Origin: Shimia sp051201625
Lineage (GTDB): Bacteria > Pseudomonadota > Alphaproteobacteria > Rhodobacterales > Rhodobacteraceae
DNA length: 64,000 nt
NCBI RefSeq assembly: GCF_051201625.1
Contig: NZ_CP179203.1
Coordinates: 1,550,001-1,614,000, forward strand
Reading direction: 5' to 3'
The position numbers and the translations under genes are program-made. Numbering within the stretch: the first letter of the stretch is position 1; every line of letters starts with the position of its first letter. The notes below the pieces were generated by a model, which worked only from the letters and a program-made list of their open reading frames with translations, was not told where the DNA came from and made no database searches. Below are positions 35,905 through 44,609 of this stretch, in pieces.

Positions 35905-36681
35905 ATGACACAAATCAAACTACAATCGAGTCCACGCTCCACTGAAATTCATGTCGAGGCAGAACTGGCGCGGTTGACGTTGCGGTATCGCAATGCCGGA
36001 GGATTGGTCATAGAACTCCTCAATCTTATCGGTGGCCATGCGGGGAGCTTGCTGGATAGGTTACCCACACAACTGCTTGAACGCTTGGATGGTGCAACGG
36101 AGCGAGCATTGGTCCAGACCATGTGGGTTGCAAATGGATCTCGTCGGATGATCGATGTTCAAAAAAATTGGCTTAATGTGGCGGTTGCGACCGCTTTAGG
36201 GGCAGCCGGTGGCTCCGGTGGGTTACCCAGTTCAATGGCGGAACTACCGGTTACAACAGCAGTTTTGTTGAGAGTGATCCAGGATGAAGCCTGTAGACAG
36301 GGATTTGATCTGGCTGCGGAGAATGTTCAGTTCGACTGCATTCGGGTCTTTGCCGCTGCGGGACCTCTGGTTGACCGCGATGGCGTAGATCTCGCTTTTT
36401 TTGGCACAAGGCTTGCATTAACGGGTGGTGCGATGCAGACGCTTATAGCACGGGTCGCACCGCGCTTGTCGGTCGTGTTAGGACAAAAGCTTGCAGCACA
36501 GGCTGTGCCTGTTCTTGGAGCGGTGGCTGGTGCTGCTACAAACTACGCATACACTCAATATTATCAAGAAATCGCACATGTCCATTTTGGCCTGCGCAGG
36601 CTGTCGATTGAGGCTGACATCAATTACGGTGCGTTGGTGGCGCGTATGCAGGAGGGTATTGTTGCTTCTAGCGTGTCTTGA
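35905..36681 (+). CDS. EcsC family protein
   Basis: This protein resembles the EcsC family. It has an N-terminal helical region (YRNAGGLVIELLNLIGGHAG), a conserved EDAC-like segment (VIQDEACRQGFDL), and two glycine/alanine-rich hydrophobic stretches with conserved PRLSVVLGQKLAAQAVP. The C-terminal part has YYQEIAHVHFGLRRL. The function of EcsC proteins is unresolved; the name comes from a Bacillus ABC-transporter operon. The ATG at 35905 fits the family N terminus, but an in-frame ATG at 35836 with a GGAAGGGGG site upstream would overlap the GNAT gene. Confidence 0.85.
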   Translation: MTQIKLQSSPRSTEIHVEAELARLTLRYRNAGGLVIELLNLIGGHAGSLLDRLPTQLLERLDGATERALVQTMWVANGSRRMIDVQKNWLNVAVATALGAAGGSGGLPSSMAELPVTTAVLLRVIQDEACRQGFDLAAENVQFDCIRVFAAAGPLVDRDGVDLAFFGTRLALTGGAMQTLIARVAPRLSVVLGQKLAAQAVPVLGAVAGAATNYAYTQYYQEIAHVHFGLRRLSIEADINYGALVARMQEGIVASSVS

Positions 36682-36721
36682 ACGGTATCACAGGACGCAT
36701 ATTGATCACAAATAAAGCAGG

Positions 36722-36750
36722 AATTGGTTCAAGACGAACGCCGGTTTTTC
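36722..36750 (+). terminator. Terminator downstream of the EcsC gene
   Basis: AATTGG (36722-36727) pairs with CCGGTT (36741-36746), with two G-U pairs, around a 13-base loop and followed by a T run. The loop contains CAAGACGAACG, nearly the same as the loop of the terminator at 12352-12382. It separates EcsC from convergent ptsP. Confidence 0.65.
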
Positions 36751-36784
36751 TTTACGTCACAGAATAAGAGCCAGACTCATTACT

Positions 36785-39028
36785 TCAATTGGCGTTTCGC
36801 AAATTATTCATCACGGCGTGTCGCACGGATTGATCGCCGCGCTCACGCGCCCTTACGATCACCTTTTTCAACTCACTCAGGTCAACTCGACGTAAAAGGC
36901 TTTTGACTGGTCCAATGGACGCAGGGCGCATTGATAAATTTCGTAGACCCATCGCAGCCAAACAAACCGCCTCGATTGGCCGTCCAGCATCCTCGCCACA
37001 AAAGCTAAGCGGAGTATTGGTTGTATGGCACCGGTTCACAATGCCTTCGAGAAAAGTCAAAAAACTAACGTTAAGAGTATCATAGCGCCGCCGAACCCGT
37101 TCGTTTTCGCGATCAGCTGCAAAAAAGAATTGTTTAAGATCGTTGCCACCGATCGATAGAAAGTCCACTTCTTCAAAGAACTTTTGAGGCGCAAAGGCGA
37201 GCGATGGTGTTTCGAGCATGGCACCGACGTCAAGCGCACTGGGTAAGGTGTGGCCCAGAATACGTTCGCGTTCAATGGCCTTGTCCATTTCGGCGCGGGC
37301 CGCCTGATATTCATCATATTGTGCAATGAATGGAAACATTATTGTCAGAGAGCGCCCGTTAGCAGCACGAAGTAGCGCTTGCAACTGCATTCGCATGACC
37401 CCCGGTTTATCAAGGGCGACACGAACTGCACGCCAGCCGAGTGCCGGATTTGGTTCGTCCTGAGGCGTCATGTAGGGCAGGACTTTGTCTGAACCGATGT
37501 CGAGTGTGCGAAACACAACGCGCTTGCCCTGAGCGGCATCCATCACACTGCTGTATTGTTGCGCTAATTCAGTTCGACGTGGCATCTTGTTTCGGGCTAG
37601 AAACTGTAGTTCAGTGCGAAACAGTCCAACGCCTTCAGCGCCTGAGTTCAGAAGGCTTGGCAGATCAGCCATGAGGCCAGCATTCATGTGCAGGGAAACA
37701 GTTTCGCCGTCCAGCGTGGTCGCAGTTTTGCCTCGGATTGAGGCATAACGTTCCTGTGCTTTCGCGGCCATTGCAATTTTGTCCCGGAATGCGCCAACAA
37801 TAGGATCATCTGGGCGTAGGTGGGCCAGTCCTTGATCTCCGTCGACCATGACGTGGTCGCCATTGAGAGCCTGGGTCGTGATGCGCTCGGCATGAACGAC
37901 CAACGGGATGGCCAAAGCTCTTGCAACTATAGCAGCATGGCTACCAACGGAACCTTCCTCAAGAACAATCCCTCTCAGGCGACGCCCATACTCGAGGAGT
38001 TCACCGGGGCCAATATTGCGAGCGATTAAGATCGGATCTGCAGGTAGTTCAGCACCGGTTTCGGCGCCTTGCCCCGTCAAGATGCGTAATAAGCGATTAG
38101 AAAGATCATCCAAGTCGTGCAGCCGCTCGCGAAGATATGCATCTGTCACTTGTTCCATGCGTGAACGGGCTGCGGACTGCTCTTTTTCAACTGCGGCTTC
38201 GGCGGAGAGGCCACGCGCGATATCTTGACCAATTCGGTTCATCCAACCTTTGGAGTTGGCAAACATGCGGTAAGCCTCGAGAACTTCTAGCTGTTCTTTA
38301 TCGCCGCGCGCGGCACCATCGAGCATTCTATCAACCCCAACGCGGAGTTCTTCTACAGCCTCATTCAGGCGTTGTAATTCAGAGTCCGGGTCATCGGCGA
38401 CCGGATTGGTTACCACTACCCTTGGTTCATGCAGCCAAACGTGGCCTTCTGCAGCACCTTCTTGAGCGCTGCTGCCTTTAAAGGTGACGGCATGTTGATG
38501 AAGGGCGGTCATCGCCGCACCTTCTCCCACAAAGGCACCCAACTCCGTCATTTCTGCCAGTACCATTGCTACAACTTCGAGCGCATAAACTTCATCTGCC
38601 AGATATCTGCGTGCATCTTTGGACTGCACCACAAGCACACCAAGGTTGTCGCCAAGTCGTTGAATGGGTACGCCGCAGAAACTGGAGTAAATCTCTTCGC
38701 CAGTTTCAGGCATAAACCGGAAACCCTTTTCGGCTGGAGCATTGTCAGTATTGACTACATTGGAAAGCCGAGCCACCTTGCCCACGAGGCCCTCGCCTAC
38801 GCGCAAACGGGTTTGATGAACGGAACCTGGATTGAGGCCTTCGGTGGCACAAAGTTCAAGTGTTTCGTGGTCGCGAAATAAGTAAATTGAACAAACTTCT
38901 GTGCCCATCGACGAAGCAATTAGGTGGGTTATGTGGTCAAGCCGTTCCTGACCAGCAGTATCTTCAGCCATAGCGTCACGCAAGCGGCCAAGCAGTTTTC
39001 GGCTTTCAGATTCCGTTCTTTCAGACAT
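36785..39028 (-). CDS. ptsP: Phosphoenolpyruvate--protein phosphotransferase PtsP (EI-Ntr) with GAF domain
   Basis: PtsP is the first phosphotransferase of the nitrogen-related PTS and passes phosphate from PEP to NPr. The 747 residues comprise an N-terminal GAF domain (about 20-165, with RVGEGLVGKVA and SSFCGVPIQRLGDNLGVLVVQ split over strands), a PEP-utiliser N domain, a central domain with the phosphorylated His364 in GSVGSHAAIVARALA, and the C-terminal PEP-binding barrel (LFRTELQFLAR, SIGGNDLKQFFFAADREN). It starts 57 bases after lysC on the same strand, an order also seen in related genomes. Confidence 0.95.
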   Translation of the reverse strand: MSERTESESRKLLGRLRDAMAEDTAGQERLDHITHLIASSMGTEVCSIYLFRDHETLELCATEGLNPGSVHQTRLRVGEGLVGKVARLSNVVNTDNAPAEKGFRFMPETGEEIYSSFCGVPIQRLGDNLGVLVVQSKDARRYLADEVYALEVVAMVLAEMTELGAFVGEGAAMTALHQHAVTFKGSSAQEGAAEGHVWLHEPRVVVTNPVADDPDSELQRLNEAVEELRVGVDRMLDGAARGDKEQLEVLEAYRMFANSKGWMNRIGQDIARGLSAEAAVEKEQSAARSRMEQVTDAYLRERLHDLDDLSNRLLRILTGQGAETGAELPADPILIARNIGPGELLEYGRRLRGIVLEEGSVGSHAAIVARALAIPLVVHAERITTQALNGDHVMVDGDQGLAHLRPDDPIVGAFRDKIAMAAKAQERYASIRGKTATTLDGETVSLHMNAGLMADLPSLLNSGAEGVGLFRTELQFLARNKMPRRTELAQQYSSVMDAAQGKRVVFRTLDIGSDKVLPYMTPQDEPNPALGWRAVRVALDKPGVMRMQLQALLRAANGRSLTIMFPFIAQYDEYQAARAEMDKAIERERILGHTLPSALDVGAMLETPSLAFAPQKFFEEVDFLSIGGNDLKQFFFAADRENERVRRRYDTLNVSFLTFLEGIVNRCHTTNTPLSFCGEDAGRPIEAVCLAAMGLRNLSMRPASIGPVKSLLRRVDLSELKKVIVRARERGDQSVRHAVMNNLRNAN

Positions 39029-39085
39029 ATTCGTCCATCAGTTATATCTTGCTCGCCCAGTACTATAACAAAAGTGCTGCGTCAG

Positions 39086-40324
39086 TTAGGCGACTTTCTC
39101 AAGTTCGAAAGCATCATGCAGGGCTTGAACTGCAAGTTCCATATATTTTCTATCAATGAGCACCGAAATCTTGATTTCTGACGTTGTAATCACCTTGATG
39201 TTAATGCCGTCGTTGGAAAGCACACGAAACATTTTTGCTGCAACCCCGGACTGAGACCGCATGCCAATTCCGACAACCGAAACCTTGGCAACATTTAAAT
39301 CAGTGATCAGATCAGCGTAGTTCAACCCACCAGAACTTTTAAGTTCTGCCATAGATTTTTCAGCACGATTGACCTGATCTGTGGGAAGCGAGCAGGTCAT
39401 GTCTGTGCGTCCGTCTTCGGAGATATTCTGGACGATCATGTCAACATTAACGCCTGCGTCGGATAGGCAACCAAAGATGATCGATGCAATGCCCGGACGG
39501 TCAGCCACCGAAACCAAAGTCATTTTTGCTTCGTCGCGGCTATATGTGACGCCTGATACAACATTAGACTCCATAATTTCCTCCTCGTCGCAGACTAGCG
39601 TACCTGCCTTGTCAGATTGTTCTTCAAAGGAGCTTAGCACGCGCAATTTGACTTTGTAACGCATGGCGAGTTCCACTGATCGTGTTTGGAGAACTTTTGC
39701 ACCAAGCGAGGCGAGCTCCAACATTTCCTCGAATGCAATCTTATCGAGCTTGCGAGCTTTTTCGCAGATGCGTGGATCTGTAGTATAGACGCCGTCAACG
39801 TCGGTGTAGATATCGCACCGTTCCGCCCCAAAGGCAGCGGCAAAGGCCACAGCGGTAGTGTCTGAGCCGCCTCTGCCCAGCGTTGTGATGCGACCTTCTG
39901 CGCTGATGCCTTGAAAGCCCGCGACCACAGCGACCCGCATGCCTTCACCAAATTTTGTGTTGATGTTATCAGTTGGAATTTCCTCAATACGTGCTTGAGA
40001 ATGAGCCGATGTTGTTATGAGTGGCACCTGCCAGCCCTGCCAACTACGTGCTGGCACATCCATTTCCTGCAGTGTGAGAGCCATTAGACCAGCAGTGACG
40101 TTTTCGCCAGATGACACCACCGCATCATATTCGCGTGCATCAAATAGTGGCGAGGTCTCCTCAACATACCCAATCAGTTTATTGGTTTCTCCAGACATTG
40201 CTGAGACGATGACAATCACATCATACCCCTTCGCAACCTCCACTCCGATACGTTTTGTGGCACGGCGAATGCGGTCTAGATTGGCGACAGAGGTGCCTCC
40301 AAATTTCAACACAAGAATGGGCAT
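39086..40324 (-). CDS. lysC: Aspartate kinase
   Basis: LysC phosphorylates aspartate, the first step of the pathway to lysine, threonine and methionine. The 412-residue protein has the N-terminal LVLKFGGTSVANLDRI, the aspartate and ATP-binding RGGSDTTAVAFAAA, and two C-terminal ACT domains (PGIASIIFGCLSDAGVNVDMI split, and FRVLSNDGINIKVITTSEIK split) for allosteric control. I chose the ATG at 40324, which follows a GGAAG ribosome-binding site. Its product supplies the precursor used by ThrC, encoded elsewhere in this window. It is followed by ptsP. Confidence 0.96.
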   Translation of the reverse strand: MPILVLKFGGTSVANLDRIRRATKRIGVEVAKGYDVIVIVSAMSGETNKLIGYVEETSPLFDAREYDAVVSSGENVTAGLMALTLQEMDVPARSWQGWQVPLITTSAHSQARIEEIPTDNINTKFGEGMRVAVVAGFQGISAEGRITTLGRGGSDTTAVAFAAAFGAERCDIYTDVDGVYTTDPRICEKARKLDKIAFEEMLELASLGAKVLQTRSVELAMRYKVKLRVLSSFEEQSDKAGTLVCDEEEIMESNVVSGVTYSRDEAKMTLVSVADRPGIASIIFGCLSDAGVNVDMIVQNISEDGRTDMTCSLPTDQVNRAEKSMAELKSSGGLNYADLITDLNVAKVSVVGIGMRSQSGVAAKMFRVLSNDGINIKVITTSEIKISVLIDRKYMELAVQALHDAFELEKVA

Positions 40325-40494
40325 TGCACTTCCTTGGGGCATTTATTTTCGCGCGGTTTACTCGCTTGGTGCGATGTGTGCAAGCGGGGCTGGGAAATGC
40401 CCTTGGATAAATCTCAAAATTAGAAGCTTTGTCTATACCATCTTGAAGCAAGCTCGTTCCAAAAGGTTTAATAGTAACAAACCGCTGCTAAGTA

Positions 40495-41499
40495 TCACCG
40501 CATCCAGAATCCATTTTTGCGAATTTTGTTCCGAATTACTTGTTCCCGACGTGGCAGGAAACTCTGATCAAAAAGGGCACGGGTTTTATGGCCGCGCCCC
40601 TGAAAGATCATTCGCTTAAATGGATCGTATTGCTTCAGTACCCTTTTCACCCGGTTGGGAGCACTGACTTTTTCAAGCACCTCAATGACCCGGTTGCTTT
40701 CTCGAGCATAGAGTAAAGGCAGCGAACGGTAATGGCAGCTGACTTCATCATCAAGATAGCCGGGAGGCAATGCATCCCGTCCGCCACCAAGCGAATGTAT
40801 AACTAAAGGCAGCGCTATTTGGTCAAGCCAAGGCATCATTTTTTGACACATCAACGCCTCTGGTGGATCATCGCGGATTGCACCAGCATAGTCTGCATAA
40901 CGTACACCAAATTCATGCGGGCAACGATAATAAAAAAAACCGGCGTTGAAGTAGAGAAACCGTCGCCAGAAGTCCTTTGGTTGCGACAAGTCGAGGGTAC
41001 TCTCAAATTCGAGGTCGAATTTGTCATACAGTGATTTCCATATTTGTGCGTAGTTTGGCCCGTACAACTCTATCTTTGGCCACGTACCTTCAACCTTGAG
41101 AGAGGCAGATGGTCGTTGGAAATCAAATGGTACAGTCGCTAGTTCGCCGGTGATGAGGGTGTCCGTATCAAAGAAAATAAAGGGTTCTCCCTTCGGCAGC
41201 GCAGACAACAATTCGATCTTGTTACCCTCAGGATAGGACTGGCCAAAGAGATGGTTTGTAAAAGGCAAGAATTCTGCGTCCAGTTCTTCCAGCAGTTTGC
41301 GGACATCTGGGTTAGAGATGCGCGGATCCTTCTCCCAGCGCGAACTCGGTTGTGGCTCAGCAATAAAAAACCGTCCTGAGAAGTTGGGAGCGTTGTCACG
41401 CAGTGAAGTTGCGAAGAGTATGGCTTCGTATTGAAGTCGGCCTGACTGGCCCACAATGACAATATTGAAATTAGGATTTTTCGTTGAATTTCTTGCCAT
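40495..41499 (-). CDS. DxD-containing glycosyltransferase-like protein (GT-A fold, unassigned)
   Basis: The 334-residue soluble protein begins with a Rossmann-like IVIVGQSGRLQYEAILFATSL. It carries a sugar-nucleotide and metal motif, PFIFFDTDTLITGEL (FDTDT near residue 113), as in GT8-type enzymes. A later PPGYLDDEVSCHYRSLPLLYA region fits a conserved Rhodobacteraceae protein of unknown function. The catalytic metal motif is intact. Acceptor and donor are unknown. It is alone between lysC and a small secreted-protein gene, about 1.8 kb before the start of the polysaccharide region. Confidence 0.6.
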   Translation of the reverse strand: MARNSTKNPNFNIVIVGQSGRLQYEAILFATSLRDNAPNFSGRFFIAEPQPSSRWEKDPRISNPDVRKLLEELDAEFLPFTNHLFGQSYPEGNKIELLSALPKGEPFIFFDTDTLITGELATVPFDFQRPSASLKVEGTWPKIELYGPNYAQIWKSLYDKFDLEFESTLDLSQPKDFWRRFLYFNAGFFYYRCPHEFGVRYADYAGAIRDDPPEALMCQKMMPWLDQIALPLVIHSLGGGRDALPPGYLDDEVSCHYRSLPLLYARESNRVIEVLEKVSAPNRVKRVLKQYDPFKRMIFQGRGHKTRALFDQSFLPRREQVIRNKIRKNGFWMR

Positions 41500-41619
41500 T
41501 TCGTCTGTTGCCCCGCACGATAGCTCACAAGACTATATGACGCTTCAAAGCGCGTTGAAAAGCTGCAATGGCGCAATTTTTCCACAGGAACGCTGAAGCG
41601 ATACTTGATGGGGATTGGT

Positions 41620-42063
41620 ATGACAACTTTACTGAAAGCGATAATCTTGGCCTTGGTGGCCAGCGCAGGATTAGCCGAAGGAAACTGGCAGGCTGAGGAT
41701 CAGGCACCAACCGGCAAATTCTTAACAGCCACGGAAACTCGGCCAATCCTTTCAGCAACCAAGGCCAGTTGGATTGCAATACGGGAATTTAATGGGCAAG
41801 ATTTAGTGTATTTTACACATCTAGTATCTTGGCGTTGTGGATTATACAGCGTCAAGTTCTCTATCAATGGTGGTGATTTTCAAAATTTTAAGATTTCGGA
41901 ATGTCCGCCAGAAATTAATCAACCAAATGCAATACCTGAAGACGCGGAAGTATACCTAGTTTTTGATCTGGGATCTGTGAAGTCAATCGAAATAGAGTTG
42001 CTGTACGACGACCTTGGCCAAGATAGTGCTAGTTATGAACGTTCAGCGGTTTTAATGCGCTGA
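41620..42063 (+). CDS. Small exported protein of unknown function
   Basis: The 147-residue product has a signal peptide (TTLLKAIILALVASAGLA, cleavage likely after residue 19). A compact beta-rich domain follows, with two cysteines (WRCGLYSV and KISECPPEI) that could form a disulfide. I do not recognise the family. An ATG at 41608 and a TTG at 41605 are also in frame, but the ATG at 41620, preceded by GGGGA, begins a normal signal peptide. It is divergent from the DxD protein. It is probably periplasmic. Confidence 0.6.
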   Translation: MTTLLKAIILALVASAGLAEGNWQAEDQAPTGKFLTATETRPILSATKASWIAIREFNGQDLVYFTHLVSWRCGLYSVKFSINGGDFQNFKISECPPEINQPNAIPEDAEVYLVFDLGSVKSIEIELLYDDLGQDSASYERSAVLMR

Positions 42064-42198
42064 CCGCAGAGACCAAAAGAATGTAATATCCTTGACGCGT
42101 GCCAACTTGGTAGAAGATGCTATTGCTAACAAGATGAGAAATCATAAACTTCCGGCAAAGAGAAGCCCGATGCTTACAAAAAATCAAGAAAGAGCGAA

Positions 42199-43182
42199 AT
42201 GCCAGAAATATCGTTGAATTCTATTGAGCAGACTACACGTACCGCACTAGAGCGGCATGGGGCGTTGCCTTGGATTGCTGGAGAAGTTGCGACGGCAGTT
42301 CGTAAAGCAGAAGCCATTGGAAACCGAATATGTGGGCTCTACTATGTTGAAAGCTATTGCCAACAACTAATTTCGGGGCGCGTGGATGGCCAGGTGGAAC
42401 CAGAAGTGGCCCGCCCCAAAATGGGCACTGTTACAGTAGACGCAAAATACGGATTTGCGCAGCCTGCATTTTCGCGTGGTTTAATGGTTGCGATAGAGGC
42501 GGCAAAAGAAAATGGCGTCGCAAGCCTTGCTGTTGGTCATGCTCACACTTGTACATCTTTGGGGTTTTTCACCGAGCAGATCGCACGAAAGGGGCTGATC
42601 GGTTTGGGGCTAACTAATGCGTCACCAATCGTAGCGCCACCGGGGGGTAAAACTCGAGTGATTGGGACCAATCCAATTGCCTTTTCAGTACCCAACGGTG
42701 CGGGCGGTATTGCCATGCAGTTTGACCAGTCGACCACGACAGTTGCACTTGGCAAAATCACGATGGCGAAAGCAGCAGGTAAAGCCATTCCCGAGGGTTG
42801 GGCTTTGGATGAGAACGGAAATCCAACAACTGATCCTGAGTTGGCGCTCGGAGGTTCGTTGGTAAGTATGGGCGATTACAAAGGCTGGGGTTTTGGTTTG
42901 ATGGCTGAGCTACTTGCGGCAGGCATGACAGGTGGGGTCGTCAGTCGTGATGTAAAACCGCTGAAGGCTCCCGAGGGGCCCCCGCATGACCTTGGACAAT
43001 ATTATTTGCTAATCGACCCAGCCAATGCATCAGATTTTTTTGATAGGCTGAAAAGTGTTGCAGAAGGCGTGATGCAGGATGAAGGTGCTCGGATGCCTGG
43101 GCAGGGAAAGGTAGAGATGGATCCTGTACCACTGGAACAAAAAGTCTGGGATCAGGTAAGAGCATTGGCTGGGTACGATTGA
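42199..43182 (+). CDS. Ldh family (malate/L-lactate/ureidoglycolate type) oxidoreductase
   Basis: The 327-residue protein belongs to the Ldh_2 family of NAD(P)-dependent 2-hydroxyacid or imino-acid reductases. It has the TVTVDAKYGFAQPAFSRGL segment, the SLAVGHAHTCTSLGFFTE loop with its active-site His pair, and GLTNASPIVAPPGGKTRVIGTNP (split over loop and strand). It has FDQSTTTVALGKI and GWALDENGNPTTDPE, as in LdhA-like proteins. Family members act on malate, L-lactate, 2,3-diketogulonate, ureidoglycolate or piperideine carboxylate, so the substrate is open. Confidence 0.88.
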   Translation: MPEISLNSIEQTTRTALERHGALPWIAGEVATAVRKAEAIGNRICGLYYVESYCQQLISGRVDGQVEPEVARPKMGTVTVDAKYGFAQPAFSRGLMVAIEAAKENGVASLAVGHAHTCTSLGFFTEQIARKGLIGLGLTNASPIVAPPGGKTRVIGTNPIAFSVPNGAGGIAMQFDQSTTTVALGKITMAKAAGKAIPEGWALDENGNPTTDPELALGGSLVSMGDYKGWGFGLMAELLAAGMTGGVVSRDVKPLKAPEGPPHDLGQYYLLIDPANASDFFDRLKSVAEGVMQDEGARMPGQGKVEMDPVPLEQKVWDQVRALAGYD

Positions 43183-43230
43183 GAAATTACCAAAGTTACG
43201 TTCCATGGTTATCTGCAATTTGATTTTTAA

Positions 43231-43257
43231 CAATTCAAAATTTTTCATTTGAAGTTG
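43231..43257. terminator. AT-rich hairpin between the convergent Ldh and POTRA genes
   Basis: CAATTCAAA (43231-43239) pairs with TTTGAAGTTG (43248-43257), with one bulged G. It lies 48 bases after the Ldh stop and 101 bases after the end of the opposite gene. A bidirectional terminator is plausible, but the stem is weak. Confidence 0.35.
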
Positions 43258-43357
43258 AAAATTAAAGTCTCTCCAAGTGTGTTGAAATGGGCGAAACTGG
43301 CAGTCGAAGGTACATTTTGAAAATACAAAATTAAGTATTGTCGTTACCACTGTTTAA

Positions 43358-44443
43358 TTAGGGTAGGAAACTCATTAATCGCGCGATAATGACCGGTACC
43401 GTTGCGCCAATCATTGAAAATGACACCAGTTGAAGCGTCCTGCGCAAAAGTGTATTGCTCCAAAACGGAGTGGTACGAACAGACTCCATTACGATGATCA
43501 TTAACATTGTTAAAATTATTAGTTGAGTACCAAAGCTACTGTTGCGGGCAAGTTCAACAATGTCCAAAGGCTTATCAGTAAGTTTGACAAAAATGTCAGT
43601 TACCCCGGTTTCGTTCGGCTTGTCGCCAAGTGTGATTCTTACTGAACGAAACAAATTTGCGTTTTCCAGCGAACTTTGTAGCGCTTTAATTAGCTCGGGG
43701 GAATATGCCTCGCCGGGATTAAATGGTATTAAAGAGGCTAAGTCTGCGTCATTCATTCGAAAAGAACCGTGGAAGAATGTTTGACCCAAAGTCACGGGTT
43801 CTCCCGACTGAACAGTGATCCGGACGCCTACGGTTCGTGTTACGGGTTCGATTATTAGTTCCGGGAAAAGCACTGAAGCTTTGCCAAAAGATGCGTCTCT
43901 CAGTTTGGATCGAACTCCGTCTCGCAGTTTATCCAGCGTTTCGCTGGTGGCTATTTGCCCAGTCTGAGTTACGATAAGCGAACGCAACGATTGAGCTAAC
44001 TCTTGCGAAACTTGCGTTTGGATGCCTTCTATTTTGATCCAGCCTATCTTACAAAGTTTGCCTAATTTGGGCTGAAATCTCAATGGATCCTCTGCGGTTC
44101 CCGATCCTTCTACTTCCACACGGGCTGATAAATACCCGCGTGTGTTCAGAAGCCTCTTAAGTTTAATACCTTCGGCAGCAATTTCGAAAGAGAGCTCTTT
44201 CTTAGAAAGGTCGGGCTGCGTCAATAATAAAGGAAGCGTCAAACTATTTCTTAGAAACTCGTCAAGCTCCGCGTTGCCCGTGGGCTCAAGTACGACGAGT
44301 TCATCGCTTTTAACGTTTGTTGAAACGAGCACCAGCGCGACAACTAGAGCAATCAGCAGTGTTTGCCGTAAAAGATTGTAGATTTGGAAACTCAAGCGAT
44401 ACGAACAAAATGTTCCAAACAAACGTAAAGTTTCTGAAATCAT
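43358..44443 (-). CDS. POTRA-domain protein with C-terminal membrane helices (TamA-like N-terminal part)
   Basis: The 361-residue protein has an N-terminal hydrophobic segment (about 27-46). Two or three POTRA-like modules follow, like those of TamA: LKRLLNTRGYLSARVEVEG, IKIEGIQTQVSQELAQSL, and a third part ending LQSSLENANLFRSVRITLG. TamA proteins continue with a 16-stranded barrel of roughly 350 residues. Here the sequence instead ends in about 60 residues with two membrane helices (FGTQLIILTMLMIIVMESV and LQLVSFSMIGATVPVIIARL). It is probably an inner-membrane-anchored periplasmic scaffold. No TamB gene is nearby. It is divergent from the FemAB gene. Confidence 0.6.
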   Translation of the reverse strand: MISETLRLFGTFCSYRLSFQIYNLLRQTLLIALVVALVLVSTNVKSDELVVLEPTGNAELDEFLRNSLTLPLLLTQPDLSKKELSFEIAAEGIKLKRLLNTRGYLSARVEVEGSGTAEDPLRFQPKLGKLCKIGWIKIEGIQTQVSQELAQSLRSLIVTQTGQIATSETLDKLRDGVRSKLRDASFGKASVLFPELIIEPVTRTVGVRITVQSGEPVTLGQTFFHGSFRMNDADLASLIPFNPGEAYSPELIKALQSSLENANLFRSVRITLGDKPNETGVTDIFVKLTDKPLDIVELARNSSFGTQLIILTMLMIIVMESVRTTPFWSNTLLRRTLQLVSFSMIGATVPVIIARLMSFLP

Positions 44444-44609
44444 TGTTTTTTTGTCTCATAAGCGCCAGTGACATTGTACAGCGACCTGCCATGCTGTACC
44501 GCAAACAGACTGTTTACTCCATACTATCTAGTGCAAATCCTCAATATAAGTTAGCTCTAAGCGCCTGATATGGACTTAAATCAGTGCTCTCTTACAACGC
44601 AGGTTTCCA

